Source: Acestrorhynchus altus | Taxonomy: Eukaryota > Chordata > Actinopteri > Characiformes > Acestrorhynchidae | Assembly: GCA_034509495.1 (NCBI GenBank) | Contig: CM067507.1 | Coordinates: forward strand, 18,506,602 to 18,570,601 | Direction of reading: 5' to 3' | DNA length: 64,000 nucleotides | In this document: one piece after another, positions 1-11,284 of the stretch | Layout of the letters: each line of letters opens with the position of its first letter | Numbering within the stretch: the first letter of the stretch is position 1 | Notes under the pieces: generated by a model | Databases searched by the model: none | The model's input: the letters and a program-made list of their open reading frames with translations, nothing else | Told to the model about the DNA's origin: nothing | Program-made: the position numbers and the translations under genes

Positions 1-144
1 TGGCACTGCGCCCATCAGGGTGGAGGGGGGGCTTGGTCGGCTGGGTGGGGAGGCTGAGGAGGGCAGGCTATCTCTGGGAAAAGGAAGTCCTCTAAAGCCT
101 GGAGTGATTTCCTCTGTTTCCTTGCTTTCTGGCCTGTACTCTTT

Positions 145-147
<3 letters not shown>

Positions 148-212
<65 letters not shown>

Positions 213-252
213 CCTCCCTCCCTCCCCCTCCCTCCTTCCTCCTTCCTCCCTC
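148..252. repeat. (CT)n / (CCCT)n microsatellite
   Basis: About 60 bp of pure CT followed by degenerate CCCT/CCTT units. The Ser/Leu-rich and Arg/Glu-rich open frames over it are repeat artefacts. Confidence 0.97.
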
Positions 253-299
253 CCTCTGGGCTTTATGAAATGCAGTACTACACATAATACACACGATGC

Positions 300-870
300 A
301 ATCCACTGAGCTACACATGCAGCAGCGTCTCTTGCATGCTGTTGGGTGTAACGCAACATGCCAGACATCTCAGCATGGGCTAATGGTTCCTAATGGAATA
401 AACAATCCCCACATCTCAGTTGCTGCAGGTTTTGTAGCAGGACTGGAGTGTTGATAGCATGTCCTACAGCAAGCTACACATGTCATGGATTACTCTGGGA
501 ATGTGACTGGCCTTGGAATAGTGTCTGTGTCTTCTAGGCAAGCTCTTGAGCTGGCAGCAGTATGCGTGGAGATGAGAGTTGTTCAGTTGGAATAGTGCAC
601 TAGAGCGTGCACTCAGAAAAGGTAACTGGTTGCAGGACCTCATTAATGGAACAGGCTGTCAAAATGCCTTTAATGAAGACCAAAGGTGATCTGGTACCGT
701 ACGAAATTGCACCATACCATAACACAAGGGCCTCTGACATCTTGGCACTCAACGATGGAGACACATGGATTCATTGGTTGTTCCAGGCACTCTCTCAAGA
801 TGCAGCAACTCACAAAATATGGACTAAATAGTATGATCTGGCCAGCTCTGAGGATCAGCCACATTATCAG
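300..870 (-). mobile_element. Tc1-like transposon relic, group B copy 1
   Basis: On the minus strand the order of segments matches the copies at 7455-7960 and 52760-53225. Shared signatures (plus-strand reading) include 'ggtaactggttgcaggacct', 'cattaatggaacaggctgtc' and 'gaccaaaggtgatctggtac'. The transposase region is unreadable, with many stops and indels. It is older and more degraded than the 52.8 kb copy. Confidence 0.65.
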
Positions 871-1039
871 CCAATGACTGATTACTTATCTGACCAAAAC
901 CTTAGAATAACGACCCATAACCAATTGATCCACAGCGCCTAGTCAGATTGTTATGTGATACCAGGTGTCATAAAGACACTGTACACCTACATATTAATGC
1001 AATTCTTTAATCAGGCATGGTGTCACTGTGTGTCACTGA

Positions 1040-1162
1040 TGGCAGTACAGACACTAGACAGGCTGTGTGCATTTGAGCATCTGTGTCACTAATGGGTGCA
1101 ACTTAAGGCAGCTGAATCCTTTAGAAAGGACGTCCACAAACATTTGGACAGTGTATCTGGAT
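1040..1162 (+). mobile_element. Miniature element family C, 3' fragment
   Basis: Contains 'aatgggtgcaacttaaggca' and 'gtccacaaacatttggacag', the right-end signatures of the near-complete copy at 32462-32925. Left part missing. Confidence 0.7.
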
Positions 1163-1317
1163 CTACTTGAAATTACAATGCATTATGAGAGAGCAGTCCT
1201 TACATATGAAGGCTCATCTTAGTGTAGTATGTGATTTCTAAATAAACATCTTGATCATTACATCAAAACTTAGTCAACATGCACAACATTGAGTAGAGAC
1301 TGTACGCACACACATGC

Positions 1318-1319
<2 letters not shown>

Positions 1320-1369
<50 letters not shown>
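1320..1369. repeat. (AC)n microsatellite
   Basis: About 25 uninterrupted AC units, followed by a short imperfect tail. Confidence 0.98.
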
Positions 1370-1371
<2 letters not shown>

Positions 1372-1919
1372 CACACACAGAGCTGGAGAGGCTACGGTCC
1401 CCAGCAGATTGTATCCATGGCAGAGTGTTCCTGAAAGAGTGATGTCTGCCAACTACTGGATTTCACTCAGACGCCCTCGCCCTGTGGTCATTTTTAACGC
1501 CCTCACCCCGCGCTCCCATCCCTCCCCTTGGCCTGCACTTTTTACATCAACACAGGAGAAACCCTGCTCTATTTCATGCCATCTCTAACCCTTTTAGTCA
1601 CGCTAACTCTTATCCGGCTGGAAGGGCTACTCCGACAAGCACTCGAACGCTCATCCTGTTGTAAAGATTATCCCAACAATCACCCACACACTTGTGCTGC
1701 TCCAGAAGCCACTCTCAAAATCATGTAAACGTTTAAGAGCGGTGGCAACGACACACAGACAGTCCACACTTCTGCCGTGCTAAACAAGTCAGCTGAACAC
1801 ATTAACTGGTTCAAATATTTGGCTCAGGGGATTGAATCGGTCACATTTCGATGGCTGTGGAACACCCCAGCCATAACAAGCTCGTCTTGTATGATAGACT
1901 TCAGTAACAGTGGCTTTAC

Positions 1920-1971
1920 CTTGTATGGCTGCTTGTCAAGGATCACTTTGTTGGACACAATTTTTCCATGT
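1920..1971 (-). pseudogene. degenerate RBMS exon-like relic (RRM1 loop/helix region)
   Basis: Read on the minus strand after one base, 17 codons give HGKIVSNKVILDKQPYK, ending at a donor-like AAG|GTAAAG. The known RBMS exon that follows the 'LIKLCQP' exon starts YGKIVSTKAILDK; 10 of these 13 positions match. One base would complete the split Pro codon of the 21 kb exon, so the incoming phase fits. Defects: the position of the acceptor AG reads GT although a pyrimidine tract (about 1972-1992) precedes it; the conserved Tyr is His; the end is about 7 nt shorter than the family exon, giving a different outgoing phase. The simplest reading is a dead duplicate exon. A real but strongly diverged exon or an assembly error are alternatives. 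Confidence 0.5.
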
Positions 1972-2033
1972 ACCCAAGAGACAAGAGAAAAGACACAATC
2001 AGCAAAACATACCCAAGCAATGGTCTGCCCATA

Positions 2034-2034
<1 letters not shown>

Positions 2035-2091
<57 letters not shown>
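2035..2091. repeat. (TG)n microsatellite
   Basis: About 28 uninterrupted TG units, 65 bp to the right of the exon-like relic. Confidence 0.98.
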
Positions 2092-2093
<2 letters not shown>

Positions 2094-2580
2094 TTGCAGG
2101 GGTAATCACTTCAGAGCTTTATGCTAAAGACAGCATATTGAAGCTTCCCCACACTCACGCTCATTAAAAAGTTGGACCAACCTCCTGAGGAAGGAGGGGA
2201 GTGGGGTTTGGGACAGGTCTAAATATCCAGGCCCTATTCATTAAACCCCTCACCAGAGTGTTTATCAATATATCCCTGCACAGAAGGAAACTTTAAAGTG
2301 AGAGTAAACAAGGGATAAGGGGAGGTACAGTTTGGGCACAGACCTAAGCTGCAGACCCATGTGAATTAATTAGATGTTCTAAAGCTTTAAAGCTGCGTGA
2401 GAGACTCCCTGCTTTCTTTTAACTTTCTCACCTCAACTCAGAGTGCGACTCTATGCAGTCGCATCCCATTCTACAAAACAGCCAGTCAGTGACCTGGGCA
2501 TCGTCTAAATGCACCGTTTGACCGTTGAAATGAGACAGTATTACAGATTCAGTGAGTTATAAATGTAAAGTCACGATAAG
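2092..2580. other. unique intronic sequence, no feature seen
   Basis: No repeat, exon or RNA signature recognised. Ordinary AT-leaning intronic DNA. Confidence 0.6.
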
Positions 2581-2726
2581 TACCGTATTTTCCAGAATAT
2601 AAGCCGCACCCGCAAAGTTTTTTTAAAAACCTGGAAAATAACATGTATAAGAAGACAAAGCTGCACCTCATCATAAGCCGCATGGTTTAAAACATGGAAA
2701 AAAGTTATAGTACGGAAAATACGGTA
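2581..2726. mobile_element. 146-bp MITE with matching terminal inverted repeats
   Basis: The left end TACCGTATTTTCCAGAATAT and the reverse complement of the right end (TACCGTATTTTCCGTACTAT) share 13 identical terminal bases and most of the next seven. Internal sequence has 'aagccgca' units typical of a compact nonautonomous DNA element widespread in fish. No coding capacity. Superfamily not assigned. Confidence 0.8.
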
Positions 2727-2959
2727 CTTTATTGGTCTATTGTACAATTAATGAACATGACGTAATCATTTCTCCTGACCTAGATAATGTCCATTGTGTT
2801 TTTCATGCCAAGAAAAAAAAACATGAACATGAACCATACAGACTTTGTTTAAAAAAACAAATTTTATTATGTTTAACTTATTTACAATATAAATAAATAT
2901 TCATCCCAATTCCAGTATCTGATTATTCTCAGTAATTTAAGGTTCATTGCTCTTTATAC

Positions 2960-3190
2960 TACAACCCCAATTCCAATGAAGTTGGGATGTAAAATATAAA
3001 TAAAAACAGATTACAATGATTTGTAAATCCTTTTCAACCTGTATTCAATTTAATACATTACAAAGACAAGATATCTAAGGTTAAAACGGATAAACCTTAT
3101 TGTTTTTTTTTACAAATATTCACTCATTGAATTTGACGTCTGCAACACGTTCCCAAAAAGTTCCAACAAAAGACTTGGAAAGTTGAGGAA
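2960..3190 (+). mobile_element. teleost nonautonomous DNA element, 5' part
   Basis: Starts 'acaaccccaattccaatgaa' and continues with 'acaatgatttgtaaatcctt' and 'attcactcattgaatttgac', wording recognised from a dispersed teleost DNA-transposon family. The copy is truncated: no opposite terminus is visible. Confidence 0.65.
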
Positions 3191-3702
3191 TGATAATATT
3201 ATTGTTTAACGCAATTATTTTGTGACAGGCCAAGATGATACTAGTGTACTGCACCACAATATCCTGCATTTGTTGTCATATAGAAATAAATGTTATATTC
3301 AAGTTGAATAGAGTATATAATTATACATTATATATGGTATGTCATCACAAACTCCAAAATAGCAGCTTTTAACTTTCAATAGGAGTCAACATAAAATATC
3401 TTTATTTCAGATCCTGGAAAAAGTTCTATTGTTTCATTTATGAATTTTTGACAGAAACTGCCAGATTAACATTATATCAATAAGTTAACTACGGCAAAAA
3501 TGGAGATTTGACAATACCCAGTATTCCAAAATTCTCACTTTGGTGCATTGCTAGTGTTTACAGCGGCACTGCCTACAGTGTTTAAGCTCTGATAAGCTGG
3601 GTTTGTTTTAAATATTTAAATATTGTTTTAAATGGGAAATATTTTAGAAGCTATTACTGATTCCTGACATTTTAGCTTCTTACAATTGGGTTACAACAGT
3701 GA

Positions 3703-4157
3703 ATGTTTGTGAACACCACATCCAATGAATGCATTCAGCTACTTTAAGTTGTACCCATTGTAGACAAAGATGTGCAAATGCACACACACACACACAACTT
3801 GTTCAGTTCCCATAGAGCAGCACTGTTAATAAGGCCTCTCTGAAGTAGATAAATATAAACCTATTGGCATCATGTCTAATGCCAGGCATGGGCTACAGGG
3901 GTATAAAGCACCCCTGCATTCTCTGGAATGATGGTGCTCCATCCAGTACTTTTGAATGTGATGAATTAGGGAGTTGGGGATTAGGTAGGGTTGTCATCAC
4001 CATGACCTCACCAAAGCATTTGTTGCTGTATACAATCAAATCCTCACATTTATCCCTGGGCTGTAGAGACAGTTAGTCCAACAAAAGCAGGATAAGTTCA
4101 GAATAAAACAATGAATGAGTAGGTGTCCCAATAGTTTTGTCCACACAGAGTATCAGT
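3703..4157 (-). mobile_element. Miniature element family C, near full length
   Basis: Minus-strand copy spanning both ends: right-end wording 'tgtttgtgaacaccacatcc' at the left and left-end wording 'ggtgtcccaatagttttgtc' at about 4121. Internal signatures 'ctggaatgatggtgctccat' and 'gctgtagagacagttagtcc' agree with the other copies. Contains a short CA run at 3781-3797. Confidence 0.78.
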
Positions 4158-5670
4158 CTGGACCTGCTTACCAGAAACCTTCAGAGGATCGGTGGCATTC
4201 TCAGCTGCACACACCACTCATTACGGATAATAAACATGCACAGGTATCTACATGCTGAGTGCACCCCATCTAACCTCCCTCACTTTCCCTTTTTTTTTTC
4301 TCCTCCTTCCTTCATCAGAGAAGATAATAAAGTTCCTTATCTGCTCTGGATCCGCCAGGAGAAAAGGATGACTGATATAAGAAAGGCTCTCCCAATGTGA
4401 CTTTTAATTAATGTTTAATGTGTCTCCTTCCTCCAGGTAAGACGAGAAACTATATTACCCCTCTTTTATAGGGATGGAGGCGTTTAATAAAGGAGGGATC
4501 ATTTCACTGTCACCGCGAACAGTGGCGACGGCCCATCAGGCTTTCTGCCACCGACGTCGCCGCAACGGCAGCTAATTCATCTGAATCACTCAAATCTCTG
4601 GAGACTCGGCTTAGGGTGAGCTCGGCAGATCGAAATTGAAAACATCCCGAGACATTTTACATGTCTGAATCATATGAGGTTACACTGTTGACATTCTGAC
4701 ATATTGTCTTCAAAACACAATAGAAAGAGAATGCAACATCTACACCGTCGTGACTCGCATAAATACTAGCCTGCGCCACCTCAATTTGAAACAGCAGCTC
4801 AGTGTTTTTGAAATTGTGGACGTTCACGACTCGAGGAAGGTTGAGAATGTTTACAGAGACAAAGCTGATGTTTGGATTTTTGCTACATATAATACGGTGT
4901 GTCAGTAAACAAAGCATTCGCCTGGAGGACTGGCTGTAACCACATAACAGAAAGTCGCAGACAGGAAAACAAGTGGCAGTGTGGGGAGAGCTTGCTCCAC
5001 AACAACGTGAGAGAAACACGTGCCAACATCTGACCGCTCTGCTCGCGTTGCGGCCGTTCCATCTTGACAGGCAAGAGTTAAGAAAACCTCTGATACTGAA
5101 ACTGAATGAAGGTGGTGAGAGTGTCAGACAAAGCAGTACAAGACTGGCTCCACTTCCGAAAACAGTTAGGAATGGGATCATGTGACTCCTTGGAAAAAAA
5201 AAAAACAACGGCATCCTGTTCAACAATGAGCCAACAAAGACTCAAAGACTCACGGCCTCTCTCTTTATAAATTGTCACATCGGCAAAAGTCCTTGGCACT
5301 CGTATTTATGCCGGACAATGACCTCTCACTTCCTGTTTTGGTATTTTTAGTGCCTGCACTTAACACTTTGTGCTGCTCTGGAAGGTGTCGTTGAAAAAAA
5401 TGAGGAAGAATTTATGAGAGAAAAAAAAAACAAAAAAACAAGCAAAAACAACAACAACAACAACTACAAAACACTAATACATATAAAGATAGGTCAGTGA
5501 GGGAATGAGGCTGTTGCCAAGTAACATAGTGGCATATTGGCAGTAGACTTTCAGATCAATTATTTGTTATTTACTTATTATTTTTCTGATAAAGATGAAA
5601 CAGTCTCATATATACAGTATAATAAAACATTCCAAAAGATTGAAAATTCCCTGATTCCTTTGACTTCCGT
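4158..5670. other. unique block, possible conserved noncoding DNA around 4440-5330
   Basis: No transposon signature. The part around 4490-4640 is CpG-containing and balanced ('cagtggcgacggcccatcag'), unlike the surrounding AT-rich intron. A 189-codon minus-strand frame (4657-5226) crosses it but has no recognisable domain and ends in a Phe run from a poly-A stretch, so it is not called. Simple A-rich and CAA repeats occur at 5395-5470. Confidence 0.4.
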
Positions 5671-5713
5671 TCCTTATTTTCCCTGAGGGATCAATAAAGT
5701 TATATCTATCTTA
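5671..5713 (+). repeat. LINE 3'-tail fragment
   Basis: Reads 'ttattttccctgagggatca' then 'ataaagttatatctatctt', the 3' tail seen more fully at 51175-51530. Only the tail is present. Confidence 0.55.
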
Positions 5714-5811
5714 ATGATCTAATTTCTCCTATTAGAATAAAGTGGGCGGGGAAGGAGGAGGAGCTTATGCTTTGTATCCCCTACTCAAGTTGATAATTAT
5801 TAATTTATTCA

Positions 5812-6165
5812 TCCTCTTATCCACTTCTTCCTTTTCAGGGTGGCAGTGGAATTGAGAAACTAACCGGAATCACTGGGTGCAGGTCAGGAATACCAAGGCA
5901 TAGATGTGCCAGTCTATCGTAGAATACAACCACTTACCCATTCACTCACACACTCACCACTAGGGGCAATTTAGCGCATCCAGTTCACGTACCATGTGTA
6001 TTTTTGGAAAGTGGGAGGAAGACAGAATACCCAGAAGACACCAAACACACCAAGCTCCTCACAGACAGAGACCCGGAGTGAACTTGCAATCCCAGGACCC
6101 AGGAGCTGTGTGTCACACTACCTGCTGCACTACAGAGCAGCCCGTTATAAAGACTAGCATCACGT
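5812..6165 (-). mobile_element. tRNA-derived SINE (family G), near full length
   Basis: Read on the minus strand it begins with an A-box-like 'gtgcagcaggtagtgtgaca', then a degenerate B box, then 'ttcctcccactttcc' and 'gtggtgagtgtgtgagtgaa', ending in an A/T-rich GAATAAATTAAT tail. The order matches a common teleost SINE. It is too mutated in the internal promoter to be confidently active. It lies in sense orientation to the inferred host gene. Confidence 0.7.
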
Positions 6166-6186
6166 TTCACCATCATGTACAATCTC

Positions 6187-6482
6187 AAAATGCACTATAT
6201 GGACAAAAACTTGTTTTTATCCAGAACTAAGGGTATTGAGAGGGTTTATTCTGCTTCTGATGGAGGAACTTTCTACTACATTTTGGAGCACTGCTGTGAG
6301 GATCTGATTGCATTCATTGACCAGAATGTTAGTGAGGTCACCACTCCACCTTAACCCCAACTCCCCAATCCCAAAAGTATGAGCACCAACATTCTAGGGA
6401 ACACAGTTCCACTCCACAGCTTGATGCCATGGAGCTTTATACCCCAAAGACCACATCTGGCATTAGGTATGGTCTAAAGAAA
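6187..6482 (+). mobile_element. Miniature element family C, 5' part
   Basis: Begins at the terminus 'tgcactatatggacaaaaac' and contains 'ttctactacattttggagca', 'ctgattgcattcattgacca' and 'ggaacacagttccactccac'. The right third is missing. Confidence 0.75.
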
Positions 6483-7454
6483 TGGTAATAATGAAGTAAG
6501 GATGCTTGTCCTGTTATATCATAACAGTGGCACAGGCTGGTGTGCAGGCTTCCTTATCAGGCAATTAACTGACAATTATGGCTTGCTGTCATCGTATTTA
6601 ATATCCATGAAAAACACCATCATAAAACAGGGATTTTATAGCTTTTTTACGAAATAAAGGAGAGTAGTCTCTAAGCTCGGATTACTTTAACCAAACATGA
6701 CTTGTAATAAACACTTATACTGATAATACAATTGTTCTAGGGATGATCTTTTCTTCCAAAGATTGAACAGGACAGCATTCTGTTTGAAGTCACCGCATTT
6801 CGGAATGATTTTCAAACATCAGCAACATCCAGTTTCCACCGAATTTCAGACGCTCACACAGAAATCTATATCATTATTTGTTGTGTGATGTGTGTCTACG
6901 TTCTTCTGTGTTTTCCTCTGTGCTTCAAAAGCGCAGTCAGCCAATTACACTCACGTGTGTGTATAACATCCAGAATCGGATTAACAGTCCAAACTGTGAC
7001 CAGCGCTTTTGTGATTTTATTTAAGATTATGCAAATCTCGATTTAAAGAACACTGAAGCAATCCTATTTCTTCTTAATGCTGTTCTTGGAAAGACAATAA
7101 ACGCTTCATTATAATGGTAACATACAGAACGTCCCTCTCTAAGCGGACGATTCTTTGGACGAAAAAAAAAAAGGATGTACTGTAACAAAATGGATCTCTC
7201 ACACTAAGCCTGATGCAATGTTTGCCTTCTGTGACCAGTAAATGTAGCTAGCAACTCCATCGCTCTCATAAATGTCCCATCTTTCTCTGTCTCTATAACT
7301 TGTCCTCTTTTGCTTTAATTTTATTCTATAATATGAATGGACATTAGCAAAGGAAACTAACACTATAGGGACTGCAATGTTATTCGTACAGGAACAATAA
7401 ATGATTCATATTTAGACTGATGCCAGTAATATTTAAACATTCATACATGCAGAA
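6483..7454. other. unique intronic sequence, no feature seen
   Basis: AT-rich with a poly-A run at 7160-7171. No exon, RNA or repeat signature recognised. Confidence 0.55.
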
Positions 7455-7960
7455 GTAGTGTCTCTTAGTATGACGGGGGGATTAATGCAACACGCCAAAT
7501 GTTCATAATGGAGGTGTAGAAGCTCCTAATGGTGTCCTGTGATAATTCAACCCATTCATCTTGAATATTCTCAGTCAGGTCCTGCAGATTTTACAGTTGG
7601 GGTGGAGTGTTGATAGTGTTTCCAAAAGCCTCCCACACATTTCCAATCGAGTACAGGATTGCTGATGCAACTGGCCGTGTCTTCAAGCGCTGTCTGTTTG
7701 GCATAGTGTTCTGCAGTGTGTGTTCAGAAAAAGTAGGAGCACTGGTTACAGATCCTCATTAATGGAACATTGGTCTGTCAATGTGCCTGTATTTAAGACC
7801 AATGGTGATCTGGCATTGTACAAAGTTGAACCCCACCCCATGATAACAGGCTTTCTGGACATGTGACATTTGACAACGAACTATTGGTCTTGGAGCTGAC
7901 CGTGGTGGCTCCACATCCACCAGACTCACAAGGGGGAGGACCATCCTCCTCTGATCAAAC
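7455..7960 (-). mobile_element. Tc1-like transposon relic, group B copy 2
   Basis: Aligns by eye along its length with the reverse complement of 52760-53225: 'gaagtagtgtctcttagtat', 'tggtgtcctgtgataattca', 'ctgcagattttacagttggg', 'tggtgatctggcattgtac'. It therefore holds the C-terminal half of a Tc1-like transposase on the minus strand, broken by stops and indels. Confidence 0.72.
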
Positions 7961-8433
7961 TACTTCTACACAGTTGGGGGACACTGGACCCCTACACCTC
8001 TGTTCTCATACTCGGGTATACTGAAGTAATGTTAGTTTGCTGGTGGAAATAATAGTAACAGTAGATTTTTACAGTTGGTGATGGTGGGTGAGCAGCTAGT
8101 CCATGGCAGGGTGGGAAACTAGTCCAGGTCCAGTAGCCAGAAGGTGGAAAGCCAATGATGAATGTACTTTCTTTAACATTGGTATTTAATGTTTAATAGT
8201 CAGCATGTTGCTGGTCATATAACCTTTGGTGGTCTGCTACACACAAATGAGCTCTTCTGCTGCCATGTTCATGCTCATATTTTTGGTCTGCAACCATAAA
8301 AATGCTTGTCTTGCTTAAAGACTGGAATTTGAACAAGTTCTAATTGAACATTTTATTTGGTGTCGCAAACAAAAGTGCATTACTTTTCAAAACTCAAAAC
8401 TCCACACAAGTCAGACTTTGTGTGAATAGGCCT
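7961..8433. other. unique intronic sequence, no feature seen
   Basis: No recognisable coding, RNA or transposon signature. Confidence 0.55.

Positions 8434-8490
<57 letters not shown>
8434..8490. repeat. (CA)n microsatellite
   Basis: About 28 uninterrupted CA units. Poly-Cys/Val frames over it on the minus strand are artefacts. A G/A-rich stretch follows to about 8660. Confidence 0.98.
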
Positions 8491-8493
<3 letters not shown>

Positions 8494-8873
8494 TAACACA
8501 CATTTGTCCTGGAGGGAAAATGTGAAGAGAAGAAAGATGTGAAGAGGGAGCAGAGAATCTTGGAGAGTGGATAGAAGTGGACAGGGGAAGAAATAATGAT
8601 ATGGAGAGAAGAGGATGTGTAGAGAGAGCAAGAGAAGAGAGGACAGGAAAGGAAAAAGGTCATTGTACGCAAAAGATTCTCAAACAGTTATCAGTGATGG
8701 TGGTCTATGGACGGATGCCGTAGAGAGGGGGGCTGATACAGGAACAGATGAGCTACGGTGAGTCACAGTAAACCTACAAAGGTCATCCTCAGAGGAGGTG
8801 AACCAGACAAAATGGCAGATGAGTTTGAGCAAATCATGTTTTTTTGTCTGTGCTTCCTCTGCAATTTCATACA

Positions 8874-9225
8874 TACATTTTATGTCCAAATGTTTGTGGA
8901 CATCCCTTCAATGAATTCATTTAGCTACTTTAAACTGCAGACATTGCATTGTCCCGGTAGAGAAGTACTGCCACTGCTTAATGCCATGTTCTCTGGTATG
9001 ATGGTGCTCCATCCTGTACTTTTATGATGAGTTGGGTAAGAAGTGGGGTGGTGATCATCCAATATTCTGACTTCATTAATGCTCGTCACTGAAGCCAATC
9101 AAATCCTAACAGCAGAGTTCCAAAATCTAGTAGAGAGCCTCCCCTGGACAGTAGAGACAGTTAATCCAGCAGGATACACTCTTGATTTCAGAAGAGACAG
9201 TGAATGAACATGTGTCTCAGTGCTT
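8874..9225 (-). mobile_element. Miniature element family C copy
   Basis: Minus-strand copy with the right-end signature 'tgtccaaatgtttgtggaca' at the left, then 'tatgatggtgctccatcctg', 'aaaatctagtagagagcctc' and 'cagtagagacagttaatcca'. Internally shortened relative to the 3703 copy. Confidence 0.78.
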
Positions 9226-9284
9226 CTCTCTTCTGTTCTAGTGTAACTCTTGTCAGGTGTGGCTTAAATGAACTGAAACCAATC

Positions 9285-10110
9285 CTGTAACCTTTAGAAC
9301 CCAAAGCCAATTTCAATGTAGTTTGACATTTTTATTCCCCCCAAAATTTGTCACACGCACCAAATATTGTTCTTTTCACAGGATCCTAGGCTACTCAAAT
9401 TTGTCTTCATCTGAGATGTAAAAATAAAGAGAATTTAAATATTTGTATGAACATGATTTGATCAAATAATGTTCTTGTGCCTGTTTTTTTTTTATTTATA
9501 TATCTTAAAAATCCTGTTTGAAATGGAGTGTATTGATGAGTTCTTTGTAATGATTAGGCAGACATGGATATTTATAATAATAATGAAAATGATGAAATCA
9601 CCTGATAGTGGTCCATATAAAATAAAAACCTAAATTTAATATTTAAGATTTTTTTTTTTTATCAGTGTATCATGTATCAGCATGATCTCTACTTATTCTG
9701 AAATGTAAACACTTTGAGCAAAGAAAGAAAGCGAACAGGCCCTTCCTTTTCATTTTCCTCTAAAACCCAACAGCTGGGTCAGTGACATTCTCAGTCCGGA
9801 CCCCTCTGTGTGATCAGTCAGATTCTGCATGACGGCTGAGCATGTGCACGTGGACAAAACAGTAAACATGCACTGGAAGCTCCTTTGGCCGTTAAACTGG
9901 GATCTAATTCAGCTGGATGCGAGTGAATTTGATCAGTTACTCGCTGATATTTCCTCACACAATGGTGTGGTTAGATGGGTCACATGTCATAGGTATGAAA
10001 TTTGCTTCATGTTTGTAGGTTACGCTGATCCTGAGACATGAAGCCTAGAAAACAGCCTAGAACAGCCAAAGTGTGGATCTCAGAGTTAAACCACACATCT
10101 TGCTTGAATG
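9285..10110 (+). repeat. Unclassified dispersed repeat F, copy 1 (longest)
   Basis: Shares ordered blocks with 42700-43220 (+) and 44775-45505 (-): 'taacctttagaaccc', 'tttgagcaaagaaag', 'gtaaacatgcactggaagct', 'aactgggatctaattcagct' and 'gttacgctgatcctgagaca'. A 70-codon frame inside it is not conserved in the other copies. No TIRs, LTRs or tRNA head recognised, so the class is unknown. Confidence 0.7.
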
Positions 10111-11284
10111 TCTGATTAAGCAAACAGATTCAAGTTCAAATGTTCAAGCAACGGTCAATAAGTTACCACATCAATTATTCCTTAATGTTCTGCACAAGAT
10201 ATGATAAATACATTCAGATTTTCACGCTTCATACATGCTTAAAGAAGAACTTGACATGCCTGAGCCCAACATGTTGTGACAAAGCAGGGTAGGAACAATT
10301 CCCAGTAGGTTGTGAGCATCACCAGGACCAAAATTGTGTTTTTTGCACAGAGCTCTCAGCTGACGTGTGAAGTGCTAATGACAGCTCTCAAAGGGCCCTC
10401 ACACACTCTGATCTGTGTGTTTATGTCTCCTAGAATGTTGGCAGCCGCGGGTGCCGGGCCGTTTGATGTCTCGTGCTGCGAGATGTGAACCGACATCCTC
10501 CGATGTCTTTCAACTCGCATCCAGGTGTGTGTGTGGTATCTCCTAATTGGCTACCAATGCAGCTGTCTTGTCTGACGCTGCACTCATCATTTGTGAGCAC
10601 AGATGAGCATATGTCTGATGTTTGTGCAGCCATTTGCTCTGAAGGGGCTTTCTGACTTTGCAAGCCTTCACAGAAATAAAAAAAAAAAACCTGCAGCAGG
10701 ACTCGGCGTATGGCGCTGAGCAATGGAGGGTGTGAGTGGCTGGCTATGTTCAGCAAAGCCAACTTGACCAGTGTTTCTCCTCGTTCCTATGTATCAAGAG
10801 GTCCAAAATTTAAGACCACAAATTTAAGATCACAAATGAAGCAATGATGCATGTCAAGGTCTGCAATATACAGTGCTGTGCAAGGAATTTAGGCACTTTT
10901 GAGAATCAGAGCAGAAAGTGTTTATTTATTCAGTAAAACCCTAATATTAGAATAAATACAAATAATACTGTTACAAAATGTGTGGTTTTTCACCATTATG
11001 TTCAATAAAACGCCAAAACTCTCCTGATGGGATCCATCCAACACCTGGATTGGCTGGACCATTCCATCAAAATGAGAAAGCCGTACTTTTGACTGTATTT
11101 ATGTTTATTTACACCTGTCCTGATGTAAAATGGAGTTTTTCCAAGCATCTCTTATCTTTTGTTGTGGAATAAATAATTAAATAATGTCTTTTGGTGCCTA
11201 AAAAAATAGGTGCCTGCACAGTACTATATATAAGACAATAATTATAGCATAATAATCGTCATTATTATAGCCAATAAGAGTACT
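10111..11284. other. unique intronic sequence with GC-balanced patch at 10370-10680
   Basis: The patch includes 'tggcagccgcgggtgccggg' and is richer in CpG than its surroundings, so it is a weak candidate for conserved noncoding DNA. The rest, including AT-rich 10900-11280, shows nothing recognisable. Confidence 0.4.

Noticed and set aside
4657..5226. 189-codon open frame on the minus strand, the longest in the window
   Set aside because: No recognisable domain or signal, no splice context, Phe run from a poly-A stretch, and several alternative frames overlap it.
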